Translations under genes and position numbers: made by a program
Shown here: one piece after another, positions 8,515 to 17,585 of the stretch
How the letters are laid out: each line of letters starts with the position of its first letter
Numbering within the stretch: the stretch's first letter is position 1
From: Rhodospirillaceae bacterium
Lineage (GTDB): Bacteria > Pseudomonadota > Alphaproteobacteria > UBA6615
DNA length: 64,000 nucleotides
Reading direction: 5' to 3'
NCBI GenBank assembly: GCA_018702955.1
Contig: JABJEK010000078.1
Span: 1 to 64,000, forward strand
The notes under the pieces: generated by a model
Database searches by the model: none
What the model was told of the DNA's origin: nothing
The model's input: the letters and a program-made list of their open reading frames with translations, nothing else

Positions 8515-9015
8515 TCAGGCTGAGTTGCGGCCTATCTCGTCCAGCTGTTTCTTCAGAGATAGCTTGTCGAGGGACGCCAGTGGCAGATTGACGAATGTCT
8601 CGATGCGGTTGTTGAGTTTTCGGTAAGTCGCTGTGAAGGCGGCGGCGATCTCGACCTTGCTACCGTTAACGGCTGCCGGATCGGACAATCCCCAATGGGC
8701 AGAAACCGGCTGGCCGGGCCAGATCGGGCAGACCTCGCCGGCGGCGTTGTCGCAAACCGTGAAGGTGAAATCGAGCGCCGGTGCATCGTCGCCGGCAAAT
8801 TCCTGCCATTCCTTGGACCGCAAATTATCGGTCGGGTGATCCAGGCTTTTCAAAAGAGCCAAGGCGTGTGGATTGATGGCGCCCGTCGGATGGCTACCCG
8901 CGCTAAATCCATGAAATGTGTCACCTCCGGCACGGTTCAGGATCGCCTCCGCGAGAATGCTGCGGGCCGAGTTGCCGGTGCAGATGAAAAGCACGTTGTA
9001 AGTCCGAGAATTCAT
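8515..9015 (-). CDS. arsC: Arsenate reductase, low-molecular-weight phosphatase type
   Basis: The 166-residue protein has the P-loop CTGNSARS (Cys12), then a C-x7-C pair (VCDNAAGEVC, Cys88 and Cys96) and SAHWGLSDP. Together these make the three-cysteine relay of thioredoxin-coupled ArsC (pI258 type), which converts arsenate to arsenite for export by the neighbouring ACR3. The C-terminus is slightly extended relative to the roughly 130-residue family core. The gene is convergent with acr3, not in the same transcript. Confidence 0.9.
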   Translation of the reverse strand: MNSRTYNVLFICTGNSARSILAEAILNRAGGDTFHGFSAGSHPTGAINPHALALLKSLDHPTDNLRSKEWQEFAGDDAPALDFTFTVCDNAAGEVCPIWPGQPVSAHWGLSDPAAVNGSKVEIAAAFTATYRKLNNRIETFVNLPLASLDKLSLKKQLDEIGRNSA

Positions 9016-9096
9016 GATTTCGCTCCGTCGCGCGAGCTGCCGGGAATAACCCGCTAGGTACCCGGCGTTTGTTGCAGGCGCATGACAATCTCGATG

Positions 9097-9813
9097 CTAC
9101 GGCGTGCGAAACAGTGGCACCATCTCCGGTACCGGCGCGGGCACCATGAGCTTGCTTTCCTGGTTTACGACGTTGGGGCGGATTTCGTCCTGGAACCTGA
9201 TCCAGTCCGGGTTTACGCGGACGGCATTGTGACGTCGCGTCCGGTCGTCGAAACCATCGAAGAACCAGTAGTGATAAACTTGGTGCAAAGGTCCGGCGAT
9301 CATATGAAAACTACCGATCATATTGGTCTCCAGTGGTGACATGGCCGGAACGCCATACTGCTCGATCAGTTCCCAGTATTTACCGAGTGATCCCGGAGTC
9401 AGACTGACGATCTGCTCCTCGATCAGGAGATCTCGATGCGTCGTCGGATCGGCCAGCGGCGGGTCGCCGGGAGTCCAGTAAGAATCCGCTGAGAAATGCG
9501 GTGTCAGGGCGGCAACCGGTGAAGGCATAAGAAGCCTGTTTTCCTGCGACAGCATCAACGGGCGCACATTCAGAAAATACGGCTGCAGCTCGGGTACGTC
9601 GTACAGCCCATGCAGTCGGCTTCGCCAATCTTCCAGGGAATCGAATGCGTAGATATGGATGACTTGATCTGCGGGGCCGCTCACGGTCGAGAAATACCCG
9701 ATGACCCGGTCGATGACGGGCCGGACGACATCGAAACCCCGTTCGACCTGGGTTTCGTAGAAACGCTCCCGCAGGCCCGGTTTCATGGTGTAGGCGCGAT
9801 GTTCGAGAATCAT
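9097..9813 (-). CDS. NIPSNAP family protein, two tandem domains
   Basis: The 238-residue product contains two NIPSNAP ferredoxin-like modules: ILEHRAYTMKPGLRERFYE...HIYAFDSLEDWRSR (residues 1-100) and a second unit starting LLIEEQIVSLTPGSLGKYWELIEQYG with YHYWFFDGFDDRTRR. The ATG at 9813 follows AAGGGGAGCCGAC, a good ribosome site; the frame extends 12 residues further without one. The biochemical function of NIPSNAP proteins is unclear; bacterial members often accompany catabolic enzymes. Confidence 0.82.
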   Translation of the reverse strand: MILEHRAYTMKPGLRERFYETQVERGFDVVRPVIDRVIGYFSTVSGPADQVIHIYAFDSLEDWRSRLHGLYDVPELQPYFLNVRPLMLSQENRLLMPSPVAALTPHFSADSYWTPGDPPLADPTTHRDLLIEEQIVSLTPGSLGKYWELIEQYGVPAMSPLETNMIGSFHMIAGPLHQVYHYWFFDGFDDRTRRHNAVRVNPDWIRFQDEIRPNVVNQESKLMVPAPVPEMVPLFRTP

Positions 9814-9935
9814 GTCGGCTCCCCTTCCCTCGATCCGATTATGGCCCAAGCCGACCCGAGCAGAGAAGTATTGTTCGAGCCTATCCGGCCGGGTCTGCTC
9901 TTGACCCGATGCTGTCCGCGACGCAGGTTTCTTGC

Positions 9936-10577
9936 ATGGTTCAGATCGATATCTACTCGGACACGGTGTGTCCCTGGTGTTTCATCGGTAAGCGACGCCT
10001 CGAACGTGCGCTGGCGGCGCGTGATGATATCACGGCGACGATTAAATGGCACGCGTTCCAGCTAAACCCGGACATGCCCCTGGCCGGCATGGAACGGGAG
10101 CGCTATTTCGCGGCGAAATTCGGCGGGCCGGACCGTGCCGCGGGCGTGTACGCCACGATTGCGCGGGCAGGCCATGCCGAACGCATCCCGTTCGATTTTG
10201 ACGCGATCCCGCGCATGCCGAACACGATCCAGTCACACCGGCTGGTGTGCTTCGCCGATCGGTTCGGAATGCAGGAGGCCGTGGTTGAAGCCCTGTTTCA
10301 GGCGTTTTTCTTCGATGGCGAAGATATCGGGGATGATCTGACCCTTTTGCGGGTGGCCCATCTGGTTGGTCTGGACCGGGACGCGACGTCGGCGTTCCTC
10401 GCGAGCGACGACGAGCGCGATACCGTGCTTGCCGAAGATTTGCGTGCACGGCGCATGGGCATCAATGCGGTGCCCTACTACGTCGTGAATGGCGCCTATG
10501 CGATATCCGGTGCGCAGGAACCCGAGGCGTTTTTCCCGCTGTTCGACCTGGCCGGCGTTGGACTGGCGGCAGAGTAG
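9936..10577 (+). CDS. DsbA family oxidoreductase (FrnE/2-hydroxychromene-2-carboxylate isomerase-like)
   Basis: The protein (213 residues from the ATG at 9936) opens with VQIDIYSDTVCPWCFIGKRRLE. This is a thioredoxin-fold strand with the C-P-W-C motif typical of FrnE-type cytoplasmic DsbA proteins. The helical insertion and the C-terminal segment GINAVPYYVVNGAYAISGAQEPEAF carry the cis-proline (AVP) loop. There is no signal peptide, so it should act in the cytoplasm. An in-frame ATG at 9909 would add nine residues of poor similarity. Confidence 0.85.
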   Translation: MVQIDIYSDTVCPWCFIGKRRLERALAARDDITATIKWHAFQLNPDMPLAGMERERYFAAKFGGPDRAAGVYATIARAGHAERIPFDFDAIPRMPNTIQSHRLVCFADRFGMQEAVVEALFQAFFFDGEDIGDDLTLLRVAHLVGLDRDATSAFLASDDERDTVLAEDLRARRMGINAVPYYVVNGAYAISGAQEPEAFFPLFDLAGVGLAAE

Positions 10578-10584
10578 CTGGCTT

Positions 10585-13500
10585 TTATTCGCCTGTAGCG
10601 CCTTCAGGTGCGGCTGCGACGGCAGACAGGTTCCGCATGAAACGGCGCACGCCTACGGAGCGCTTGTTCGGGTCGGTCCAGTCGCGTCGATAAACCAGTT
10701 TGTGGTCCGGACGCAATTTGACGGTGCCGGATTCCTTGGTGATGAACGCCACGAGGCCCGCCGGATTCGAGAAAGTATTGTCCCGGAACGTGACGACCGC
10801 CCCCTTCGGACCGGCATCGAGTTTCTCAACGCCCGCGTCACGGCAGAGCCCTTTCAGGGTGATGGCTTCGAGCAGGTTTTCAACTTCGTTCGGAATCGGG
10901 CCGAAACGGTCGATCAGCTCGGCGGCAAATCCCTCAATTTCTTCCGGGTTTACCAACGATGCGATCCGTCGGTAGAGGCCAAGCCGGACGCCGAGGTCAG
11001 CCACGTAATTGTCGGGAATCAGAATGGGCGCACCGATGGAAATAACCGGCGTCCACTCGTCCGTCGGCAGGACACCCGATCCCGCTTCGCGTGCGGCCGC
11101 GACCGCGTCTTCCAGCATCTGCTGGTAGAGTTCGACACCGACTTCCCGGATGTGGCCGGACTGTTCTTCACCCAGCAGGTTGCCCGCCCCGCGAATATCC
11201 AGGTCGTGGCTCGCGAGGCTGAATCCCGCGCCCAGCGTATCCAGCGTCTGCATGACATCGAGCCTGCGCCGCGCCGTCTCCGACAAAGTGCGGTCGGTCG
11301 GCAGGGTCAGATAGGCGTAGGCCCGGGCCTTGGAGCGGCCTACCCGGCCGCGCAGCTGGTAGAGCTGGGACAGTCCGAACATATCCGATCGGTGGACGAT
11401 GATCGTGTTCGCCGACGGGACGTCGAGCCCGGATTCCACGATGTTGGTACACAACAGGACTTCGTATTTGCGGTCGTAGAAGGCGGTCATGACGTCTTCG
11501 AGCGCACGGGCCGGCATCTGGCCATGGGCGACCCCGACTGTGACCTCGGGCACCAAATCCTTCAGGCGTTCGCGTAGCCGTTCGATATCGGCGAGCCGGG
11601 GACAGACATAGAAGCTCTGCCCACCGCGAAAATGCTCGCGCATGATGGCTTCGCGGATGGTCACCCCGTCATAGGGCAGGATGAAGGTGCGCACGGCAAG
11701 CCGGTCCACAGGCGGGGTGGCGATCAGGCTGAGCTCGCGTACGCCGGTCAGGGCGAGCTGTAATGTTCGGGGGATCGGCGTGGCCGTCAGGGTCAGGACA
11801 TGGACATCGCTGCCGAGCCCCTTGAGACGTTCCTTCTGCGCGACGCCGAAATGCTGTTCTTCATCGACGACCAAGAGCCCCAGATCGCGGAATGCGACCG
11901 ATTGCGACAACAGGGCGTGGGTGCCGATGACGATATCAACCTGCCCCTCCTCCAGCCCGGTGCGCACGTCTTCCGCTTCCTTACCCGCCGTCAGGCGGGA
12001 TAATTGGGCGATCTTGACCGGCAGCCCGGCGAATCTGGCCTTGAACGTCTGGAAATGTTGGCGGGCAAGCAGTGTGGTCGGGACGACGACGGCGACCTGG
12101 CGTCCATTCAGGGCTGTAACGAAGGCCGCCCGCAGTGCGACTTCCGTCTTGCCGAACCCGACATCGCCGCAGACCAGCCTGTCCATGGGCTTGCCGGCAC
12201 CCAGGCTTTCGACCGTATCGTCGATGGCGCGGTTCTGGTCTTCGGTCTCGGCGAAGGGGAAGCGCGCGCAGAACTCTTCATAGAGCCCGGCCGGCGGCGT
12301 GAGTTTCGGTGCGTGGCGCAATTCGCGTTCGGCGGCGAGCGCCATCAGCTTGTCGGCCATCTCGGTGATCCGGTTTTTGACCTGGGCGCGGCGCGCCTGC
12401 CAGCTGGCATTCCCGAGCTTGTCGAGCTGCGCGCCGGTTTCTTCGGATCCGTAGCGCGAGAGCAGATCCAGGTTCTCGACCGGCAGGAACAGCTTGTCGT
12501 CGCCGGCATAGACCAGCCGCAGGCAATCATGCGGTGCGCCGCCGATTTCGAGGGTTTCCAGCCCGTCATATCGACCGATCCCGTGATCGGCATGCACAAC
12601 GATGTCGTCCACCGACAGGCTCGACATTTCGGAGATGAGATGTTCGCTCGGCTTGGTGGCCCGCCGCCGACGGACGAGCCGGTCACCGAGGATGTCCTGT
12701 TCGCTGTAGATCGTCCGCCCGGGCACCGAAAAGCCGTTGTCCACGGGGAGCACACAAACCGGGATCTGATCTGCGTCGGCAGACAAAACGGCATCCCAAT
12801 TCGACACGGGCGTTGCCCGGTCGACGTCGTGGTCGATCAGAAGTTGGGTCAGCCGGTCACGCGAGCCGTTGGAGTAGCACGCGATCGCGATCGCCTGACC
12901 CTCGCCCTGCTCGTTGACGATGCGGGTGCGCACGGCATCAAACAGGTTCGTGTCGGCGCGGCTGCGGGCCTCGGCGAAATCAATCGCGCGGCGACCACCG
13001 ATAGAATTGGAATCTGCCCCGCTGACCGGCGTTTCGAACACATCGAAATCGATTGCCGTTCGGCGCTGGCGCACGTCTTCCCACTCGTCCGGCCCGAGAT
13101 AGAGCGCGTCGGGTGGCAGCGGGTTATAGGGCGCTTCGCCCTCTGCCCTGTCGGGCGCGTTCGCCCGGGCCGAGAAATAATCGGTGATCTGATCGAATCG
13201 GTCCGTCATGGCGTCGGGGGTCTGGGCGCCAAGGATCACGGGCCCATCAACATAGTCGAATAGCGTCTCCGGTCCCTCGTAGAACAGCGGCAGCCAGTGC
13301 TCCATGCCGGGGTGGCGGACTCCTTCGCTGACCGCTTCATAGAGCGGATCATCCCCGCGTACCGCCCCAAATCGGGTGCGATAGGACGACCTGAACCGCG
13401 CAATTGCCGCTTCATCGAGCAGGATTTCGCTGGCCGGCAGGAGCGTCAGCCGGTCGAGCGATTGCGTGGTCATCTGGCTTAAAGGGTCGAAACGCCGCAG

Positions 13501-14097
13501 ACCCTCGATCTCGTCGCCAAACAGATCGATGCGAACGGGTTCGGGATAGCCTGGCGGAAACAGGTCAATGATATCGCCGCGGCTAGCGAACTCACCCGGT
13601 TCGCGGACCGTTTCGGTCCGATGAAAGCCGTTCGCCGCGAGGAAGGCCATGACGATACTGAAATCCACCGTGCGGCCGGGCGCCAGTTCGATATGCGTTT
13701 CGCGAATGCGCGCGCGCGGCGGCACCCGCTGGAGAATTGCGGCAACGGTGGTGAGAATCAGGAGCGGCGAATCGCGCTCGGCTGAATCTCCTGCCCCCTG
13801 CGCGAGTGCACCCAGGGTCGCCATCCGTTCGGCGACCAGTTCGGCGCGCGGCGGCACGCGGTCATAGGGTAGACAATCCCAGGCCGGGAATTTGAGGATG
13901 CGGGTGTCAGGGGCGAAAAAGGCAACCGATTCCGCGAGCCGGTTCATCCCGAGGTCGTCGCTCGACACATGCAGCAACGGCTGCGTGGCCTGGCCCAGAA
14001 GATCGGCAAGCAGCAACGCATCGCAGCCGTCGGGCACGCCGGTGAAGCGCGTCGTGGAGCCCGGATCGCCCCAACCAAAGTTATGATTTAACAACAA
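10585..14097 (-). CDS. mfd: Transcription-repair coupling factor Mfd
   Basis: The 1170-residue protein removes RNA polymerase stalled at lesions and recruits UvrABC. It has a UvrB-homology N-terminal region (FPAWDCLPYDRVPP, GDIIDLFPPGYPEPVRIDLFGDEIEGLRRFDP), the RNA-polymerase-interaction domain (VHADHGIGRYDGLETLEIGG), a RecG-like translocase with GDVGFGKTEVALRAAF, DEEQHFG, TATPIPRTLQLAL and LRGRVGRS, and the C-terminal TRCF domain. The start is a TTG just 2 bases beyond the sdhE stop, so translation may be coupled to sdhE; a second TTG follows immediately. The partner gene uvrA is at 40.3 kb. Confidence 0.97.
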   Translation of the reverse strand: MLLNHNFGWGDPGSTTRFTGVPDGCDALLLADLLGQATQPLLHVSSDDLGMNRLAESVAFFAPDTRILKFPAWDCLPYDRVPPRAELVAERMATLGALAQGAGDSAERDSPLLILTTVAAILQRVPPRARIRETHIELAPGRTVDFSIVMAFLAANGFHRTETVREPGEFASRGDIIDLFPPGYPEPVRIDLFGDEIEGLRRFDPLSQMTTQSLDRLTLLPASEILLDEAAIARFRSSYRTRFGAVRGDDPLYEAVSEGVRHPGMEHWLPLFYEGPETLFDYVDGPVILGAQTPDAMTDRFDQITDYFSARANAPDRAEGEAPYNPLPPDALYLGPDEWEDVRQRRTAIDFDVFETPVSGADSNSIGGRRAIDFAEARSRADTNLFDAVRTRIVNEQGEGQAIAIACYSNGSRDRLTQLLIDHDVDRATPVSNWDAVLSADADQIPVCVLPVDNGFSVPGRTIYSEQDILGDRLVRRRRATKPSEHLISEMSSLSVDDIVVHADHGIGRYDGLETLEIGGAPHDCLRLVYAGDDKLFLPVENLDLLSRYGSEETGAQLDKLGNASWQARRAQVKNRITEMADKLMALAAERELRHAPKLTPPAGLYEEFCARFPFAETEDQNRAIDDTVESLGAGKPMDRLVCGDVGFGKTEVALRAAFVTALNGRQVAVVVPTTLLARQHFQTFKARFAGLPVKIAQLSRLTAGKEAEDVRTGLEEGQVDIVIGTHALLSQSVAFRDLGLLVVDEEQHFGVAQKERLKGLGSDVHVLTLTATPIPRTLQLALTGVRELSLIATPPVDRLAVRTFILPYDGVTIREAIMREHFRGGQSFYVCPRLADIERLRERLKDLVPEVTVGVAHGQMPARALEDVMTAFYDRKYEVLLCTNIVESGLDVPSANTIIVHRSDMFGLSQLYQLRGRVGRSKARAYAYLTLPTDRTLSETARRRLDVMQTLDTLGAGFSLASHDLDIRGAGNLLGEEQSGHIREVGVELYQQMLEDAVAAAREAGSGVLPTDEWTPVISIGAPILIPDNYVADLGVRLGLYRRIASLVNPEEIEGFAAELIDRFGPIPNEVENLLEAITLKGLCRDAGVEKLDAGPKGAVVTFRDNTFSNPAGLVAFITKESGTVKLRPDHKLVYRRDWTDPNKRSVGVRRFMRNLSAVAAAPEGATGE

Positions 14098-14098
14098 G

Positions 14099-14377
14099 TT
14101 AGTCTTCGAGTTTGAAATCTTGGAGGCGCTGCATGATCTCGCCGTTCCACGCCTCGGGCACCGGCTTGCGGCGGCTGATCCACATATAAAGATCGGGATC
14201 GCTGTTTTCGATCAGCGCCTCATACTCGTCGAGCAGCGCTTCGTTGAAGCCGTCGAGGTTGCGCTTGGCGAAGGTACCAAGCAGCAGATCGGTCTCCTTG
14301 GTGCCGGTATAGGTGCTGCGATAGATCAACCGCTTGATCCGGTTCTCACGTGTTTCTTTGGTCATTTGTGCGGTCAT
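14099..14377 (-). CDS. sdhE: Succinate dehydrogenase flavinylation factor SdhE family (FAD assembly factor)
   Basis: The 92-residue protein matches the SdhE/DUF339 five-helix fold: ENRIKRLIYRSTYTGTKETDLLLGTFA, LLDEYEALIENSDPDLYMWI and EAWNGEIMQRL. Members promote covalent FAD attachment to SdhA. The family's RGxxE motif appears here as T-G-T-K-E, so the arginine is replaced by Thr24 while Gly25 and Glu28 remain. It sits directly upstream of mfd and divergent from recG, a cluster common in alphaproteobacteria. The family is clear; full activity is uncertain because of the missing arginine. Confidence 0.88.
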   Translation of the reverse strand: MTAQMTKETRENRIKRLIYRSTYTGTKETDLLLGTFAKRNLDGFNEALLDEYEALIENSDPDLYMWISRRKPVPEAWNGEIMQRLQDFKLED

Positions 14378-14484
14378 CTTTCCGGTCCTGTCTGCCCGAG
14401 GCTGACTCGGGCGTCCATGCTCCGTAGGATATAGCCTTCCTGCGAACTGCTGTCAGCCGCACGAACCCCACAATCGGTCCTGCC

Positions 14485-16593
14485 GTGCCCCAACGTGCCC
14501 GCCCAGAGATACTGTTTCCCCTTTTTGCGCCCGCCACGGCGCTGAAAGGCGTCGGGCCGCGCATCGGCACACATATCGAGCGGTTGGTCGGCCCGCAGAT
14601 CGTCGATCTGATCTGGCATCTGCCCGGCGGGATCGTCGACCGCCGCTACAGCCCCAATCTCGTGGACCTCGAGGCCGCCCGTGTCACCACGCTCGAATTG
14701 ACCGTCACCAAGCATCACGCCCCGCCGGTGGCCAACCGCCGGATTCCCTACCGGATTGACTGCCGGGACGACACGGGCGAGATCACCCTGGTCTATTTTC
14801 ACGGCCGGGCTGACTATTTGACCTCCGCATTGCCGGAGGGCGAGAAACGCCTCGTTAGCGGCACCGCCGAGCTCTATGACGGCAAACTGCAGATGACCCA
14901 TCCGGACATCGTCGCGAAGCTGTCAGAACGGGACAATGTGATGCGGGTCCAGCCGGTCTATGCGCTGACCGAAGGTCTGTCCCAAAATGTCCTGGGCAAG
15001 GCAATTACCGGCGCATTGGAACGCGCGCCGGTCTTGGCGGAGTGGCTCGACCCGGCCCTGGTTGCACAGCGCGAGTGGTCAAGCTGGCACGACGCGCTGA
15101 CCGCGGCCCATATGCCGCGCGAACTCTCCGATCTCGATCCGGCATCACCGGCCCGCATGCGCCTGGCCTATGACGAACTTCTGGCGAGCCAGCTGGCGAT
15201 CATGCTGGTGCGGTCCCATGTGCGTAAACAGGCCGGCCGCCCGATCACGGGCAACGGGCGTTTGCGCTCCCGAGTGCTGGACGCCCTTCCCTTCGAGATG
15301 ACCGGAAGTCAAAAAACGGCGATCGTCGATATCGAAGAGGATATGGGCTCGGAGCATCGCATGCTTCGCCTGCTCCAGGGTGATGTGGGCAGTGGCAAGA
15401 CCGTGGTGGCCCTGATGGCCATGCTGACGGCCGTCGAGGCGGGGCGGCAAGCCGCGCTGATGGCACCGACCGAAATTCTCGCGCGACAGCACTACGCCAC
15501 GATTGCCCCCCTGGCCAAGGCCGCCGGCGTGCCGTGTGTGTTGCTCACCGGCCGGGACAAGGGCAAGGCCCGCGCGGCGATTCTGGAAGGCTTGGCGGCA
15601 GGTGACACTCCTCTCGTTGTCGGCACCCACGCGCTGTTCCAGGGCGACATCGAATTTGACGATCTGGCGGTGGCCGTGGTCGATGAACAGCATCGGTTCG
15701 GTGTCCATCAGCGTCTCTTGCTGGCCGAGAAAGGCGCGGCGGTCGATGTGCTGTTGATGACCGCGACGCCAATTCCCCGCACCCTGATGCTCGCCGCCTA
15801 TGGCGACCTCGACGAATCCCAGCTCCGCGAGAAACCAGCCGGTCGCAAGCCGGTCAAGACCACCACCGCCTCGGTGGACCGGCTCGAAGACGCGGTCGCC
15901 GGGGTGCAGCGACAGCTCGATACCGGCGGCAAGGTTTTTTGGGTCTGCCCCCTCGTCGAGGAATCCGAGACCATCGATGTCGCGGCGGCGACCGCGCGCC
16001 ACACAGCATTGCGCGAGCGCTTCGGCGATCGGGTTGGTCTCGTCCACGGCAAGATGCCGGGCAAGGAGAAGGACGCGGTGATGGCGCGGTTCGCCGATGG
16101 TGTGGAACCGGTGATCGATGTCCTGGTCGCTACCACGGTGATTGAGGTCGGCGTCGATGTTCCCGAAGCGACCGTGATGGTGATCGAACATGCCGAACGG
16201 TTCGGCCTGGCACAGCTGCATCAGCTGCGAGGCCGGATCGGGCGCGGTGAGAGAGATGCCACCTGCCTTCTGCTGTACGGGCATGAAATTGGACAGACCG
16301 GGCGCGAGCGCCTGCGTGTGCTGCGCGATACCGATGACGGGTTCGAGATCGCCGAGCAGGATTTACGACTGCGTGGGGCGGGCGATGTTCTGGGGACCCG
16401 GCAGTCCGGATTGCCTGAGTTTCGGATGGTCGACCTCGAAGCCCATGGCGAATTGCTGGCAATGGCCCGCGACGACGCACGACTGATCATGGACCGGGAC
16501 CCGGGCCTCGAATCCGCGCGCGGCGATGCGTTGCGCACGCTGTTGTATCTGTTCGAGAGAGATGCCGCAGTGCGCTATGCGCGCTCGGGTTAA
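14485..16593 (+). CDS. recG: ATP-dependent DNA helicase RecG
   Basis: RecG reverses stalled forks and processes branched DNA. The 702-residue protein has the wedge OB-fold domain (residues about 15-180, RRYSPNLVDLEAARVTTLELTV) and helicase motifs QGDVGSGKT (near residue 298), APTEILARQH, DEQHRFGVHQR (near 400), TATPIPRTLML, ATTVIEVGVDVPEA and LRGRIGRGE, with the C-terminal TRG motif region AEQDLRLRGAGDVLGTRQSG. The start is the GTG at 14485, the only start codon available before RPEILFPLFAP. The 3' end is part of a 27-bp-period near duplication. Confidence 0.96.
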   Translation: MPQRARPEILFPLFAPATALKGVGPRIGTHIERLVGPQIVDLIWHLPGGIVDRRYSPNLVDLEAARVTTLELTVTKHHAPPVANRRIPYRIDCRDDTGEITLVYFHGRADYLTSALPEGEKRLVSGTAELYDGKLQMTHPDIVAKLSERDNVMRVQPVYALTEGLSQNVLGKAITGALERAPVLAEWLDPALVAQREWSSWHDALTAAHMPRELSDLDPASPARMRLAYDELLASQLAIMLVRSHVRKQAGRPITGNGRLRSRVLDALPFEMTGSQKTAIVDIEEDMGSEHRMLRLLQGDVGSGKTVVALMAMLTAVEAGRQAALMAPTEILARQHYATIAPLAKAAGVPCVLLTGRDKGKARAAILEGLAAGDTPLVVGTHALFQGDIEFDDLAVAVVDEQHRFGVHQRLLLAEKGAAVDVLLMTATPIPRTLMLAAYGDLDESQLREKPAGRKPVKTTTASVDRLEDAVAGVQRQLDTGGKVFWVCPLVEESETIDVAAATARHTALRERFGDRVGLVHGKMPGKEKDAVMARFADGVEPVIDVLVATTVIEVGVDVPEATVMVIEHAERFGLAQLHQLRGRIGRGERDATCLLLYGHEIGQTGRERLRVLRDTDDGFEIAEQDLRLRGAGDVLGTRQSGLPEFRMVDLEAHGELLAMARDDARLIMDRDPGLESARGDALRTLLYLFERDAAVRYARSG

Positions 16594-16619
16594 AGCCTGC
16601 GCTATGCGCGCTCCGGTTA
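16571..16619. repeat. Tandem 22-bp near-duplication across the recG stop codon
   Basis: A 22-base unit ending in GGTTA occurs at 16571-16592 and again at 16598-16619 with one mismatch (period 27). The first copy encodes the last residues and stop of recG; the second repeats the same codons and stop just downstream. Confidence 0.85.
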
Positions 16620-16632
16620 GGCGACCGACTAC

Positions 16633-17472
16633 TCAGTCGCCTTTGTCGGCGTCCTCTTCCGGTTCCGAAACACCGGACTTCGGCGCCTCGGATAACGCCG
16701 CCATGCTATCGCCGGGCGTTATGGTCGGCTTGTCGCCGTCCGCCGCCGCGATGCGTTTGATTTTCTGTTCTGCGAGGGGACGCCTGTCCTTCGGCGTTAC
16801 GATGCCGCCGGAGATGATCATCTTGATTCCCTCTTCCACCGACATCGACAGCGGCATCAGTTCGCGACGCGGCACGAACAGCAGATAGCCCGACGTGGGG
16901 TTCGGGGTTGTGGGCAGGAATACATTGACCACGTCGTCATCCGTCAGGGCCTGGATTTCACCCTTGGTCGTGCCGGTAACGAAGCCCATTGCCCAATTGC
17001 CCCGGCGCGGATACTCGAATAGCACGACCTGGCGAAACGCGTCGGACTGGCTTTTCAGGACCGTTTCGACGATCTGCTTGGTCGCACCATAGACGCTGCG
17101 GACCACGGGTGTGCGGTTGACCAAATTCTCGCTGATTCGCACCACCGTGCGACCCAGCAACATCCGGGCGAGCGCGCCGATGATGATCAACGCGATAATC
17201 AGTACGATCAGACCGACGCCGGGAACCTCGAACGGGATGATCGAGTGCAGATAGGTATTGGGATTGTAGTTCTGCGGTATCAGTGGAGTGATGCGACCGT
17301 CCACGAATTTCAGCAGAACCCAGAAGAGCCATAGGGTCAGCCCGATCGGCGCGACCGTCAGCAGGCCGGCGAAAAAATAGCCGCGCAGACGGGCGACGAT
17401 CCCGTGCCGTTTACGGCCGCCGAGCCCGACCCGGTCTTTACGTTTGTCTGGTTTTTTCTCGTCGTCCGCCAT
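16633..17472 (-). CDS. DUF502 membrane protein
   Basis: The 279-residue protein (ATG at 17472 preceded by GAGGCGGAG) has two membrane segments, GYFFAGLLTVAPIGLTLWLFWVL and GVGLIVLIIALIIIGALARML. The DUF502 signature follows: NRTPVVRSVYGATKQIVETVLKSQ, FVTGTTKG and VFLPTTPNPTSGYLLFVPR. The C-terminal tail of about 60 residues is hydrophilic and acidic. The family is widespread in bacteria and of unknown function. A frame extension to 17523 lacks support. Confidence 0.9.
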   Translation of the reverse strand: MADDEKKPDKRKDRVGLGGRKRHGIVARLRGYFFAGLLTVAPIGLTLWLFWVLLKFVDGRITPLIPQNYNPNTYLHSIIPFEVPGVGLIVLIIALIIIGALARMLLGRTVVRISENLVNRTPVVRSVYGATKQIVETVLKSQSDAFRQVVLFEYPRRGNWAMGFVTGTTKGEIQALTDDDVVNVFLPTTPNPTSGYLLFVPRRELMPLSMSVEEGIKMIISGGIVTPKDRRPLAEQKIKRIAAADGDKPTITPGDSMAALSEAPKSGVSEPEEDADKGD

Positions 17473-17585
17473 GGGTACTCCGCCTCGCTCAACACATATA
17501 GTCGCAGGTTGCGCAGGTACCAATGCAATATGGCAAAAACACGGGACGATTTATCCGCGCTGACATCGGCGGTAACATCGTCAAT

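Noticed and set aside
12004..13263. 419-codon plus-strand frame antisense to mfd
   Set aside because: It mirrors conserved Mfd motifs on the other strand and its composition is unlike a folded protein.
15145..16284. 379-codon minus-strand frame antisense to recG
   Set aside because: It is a shadow of the RecG helicase core with strong His/Gln/Arg bias.
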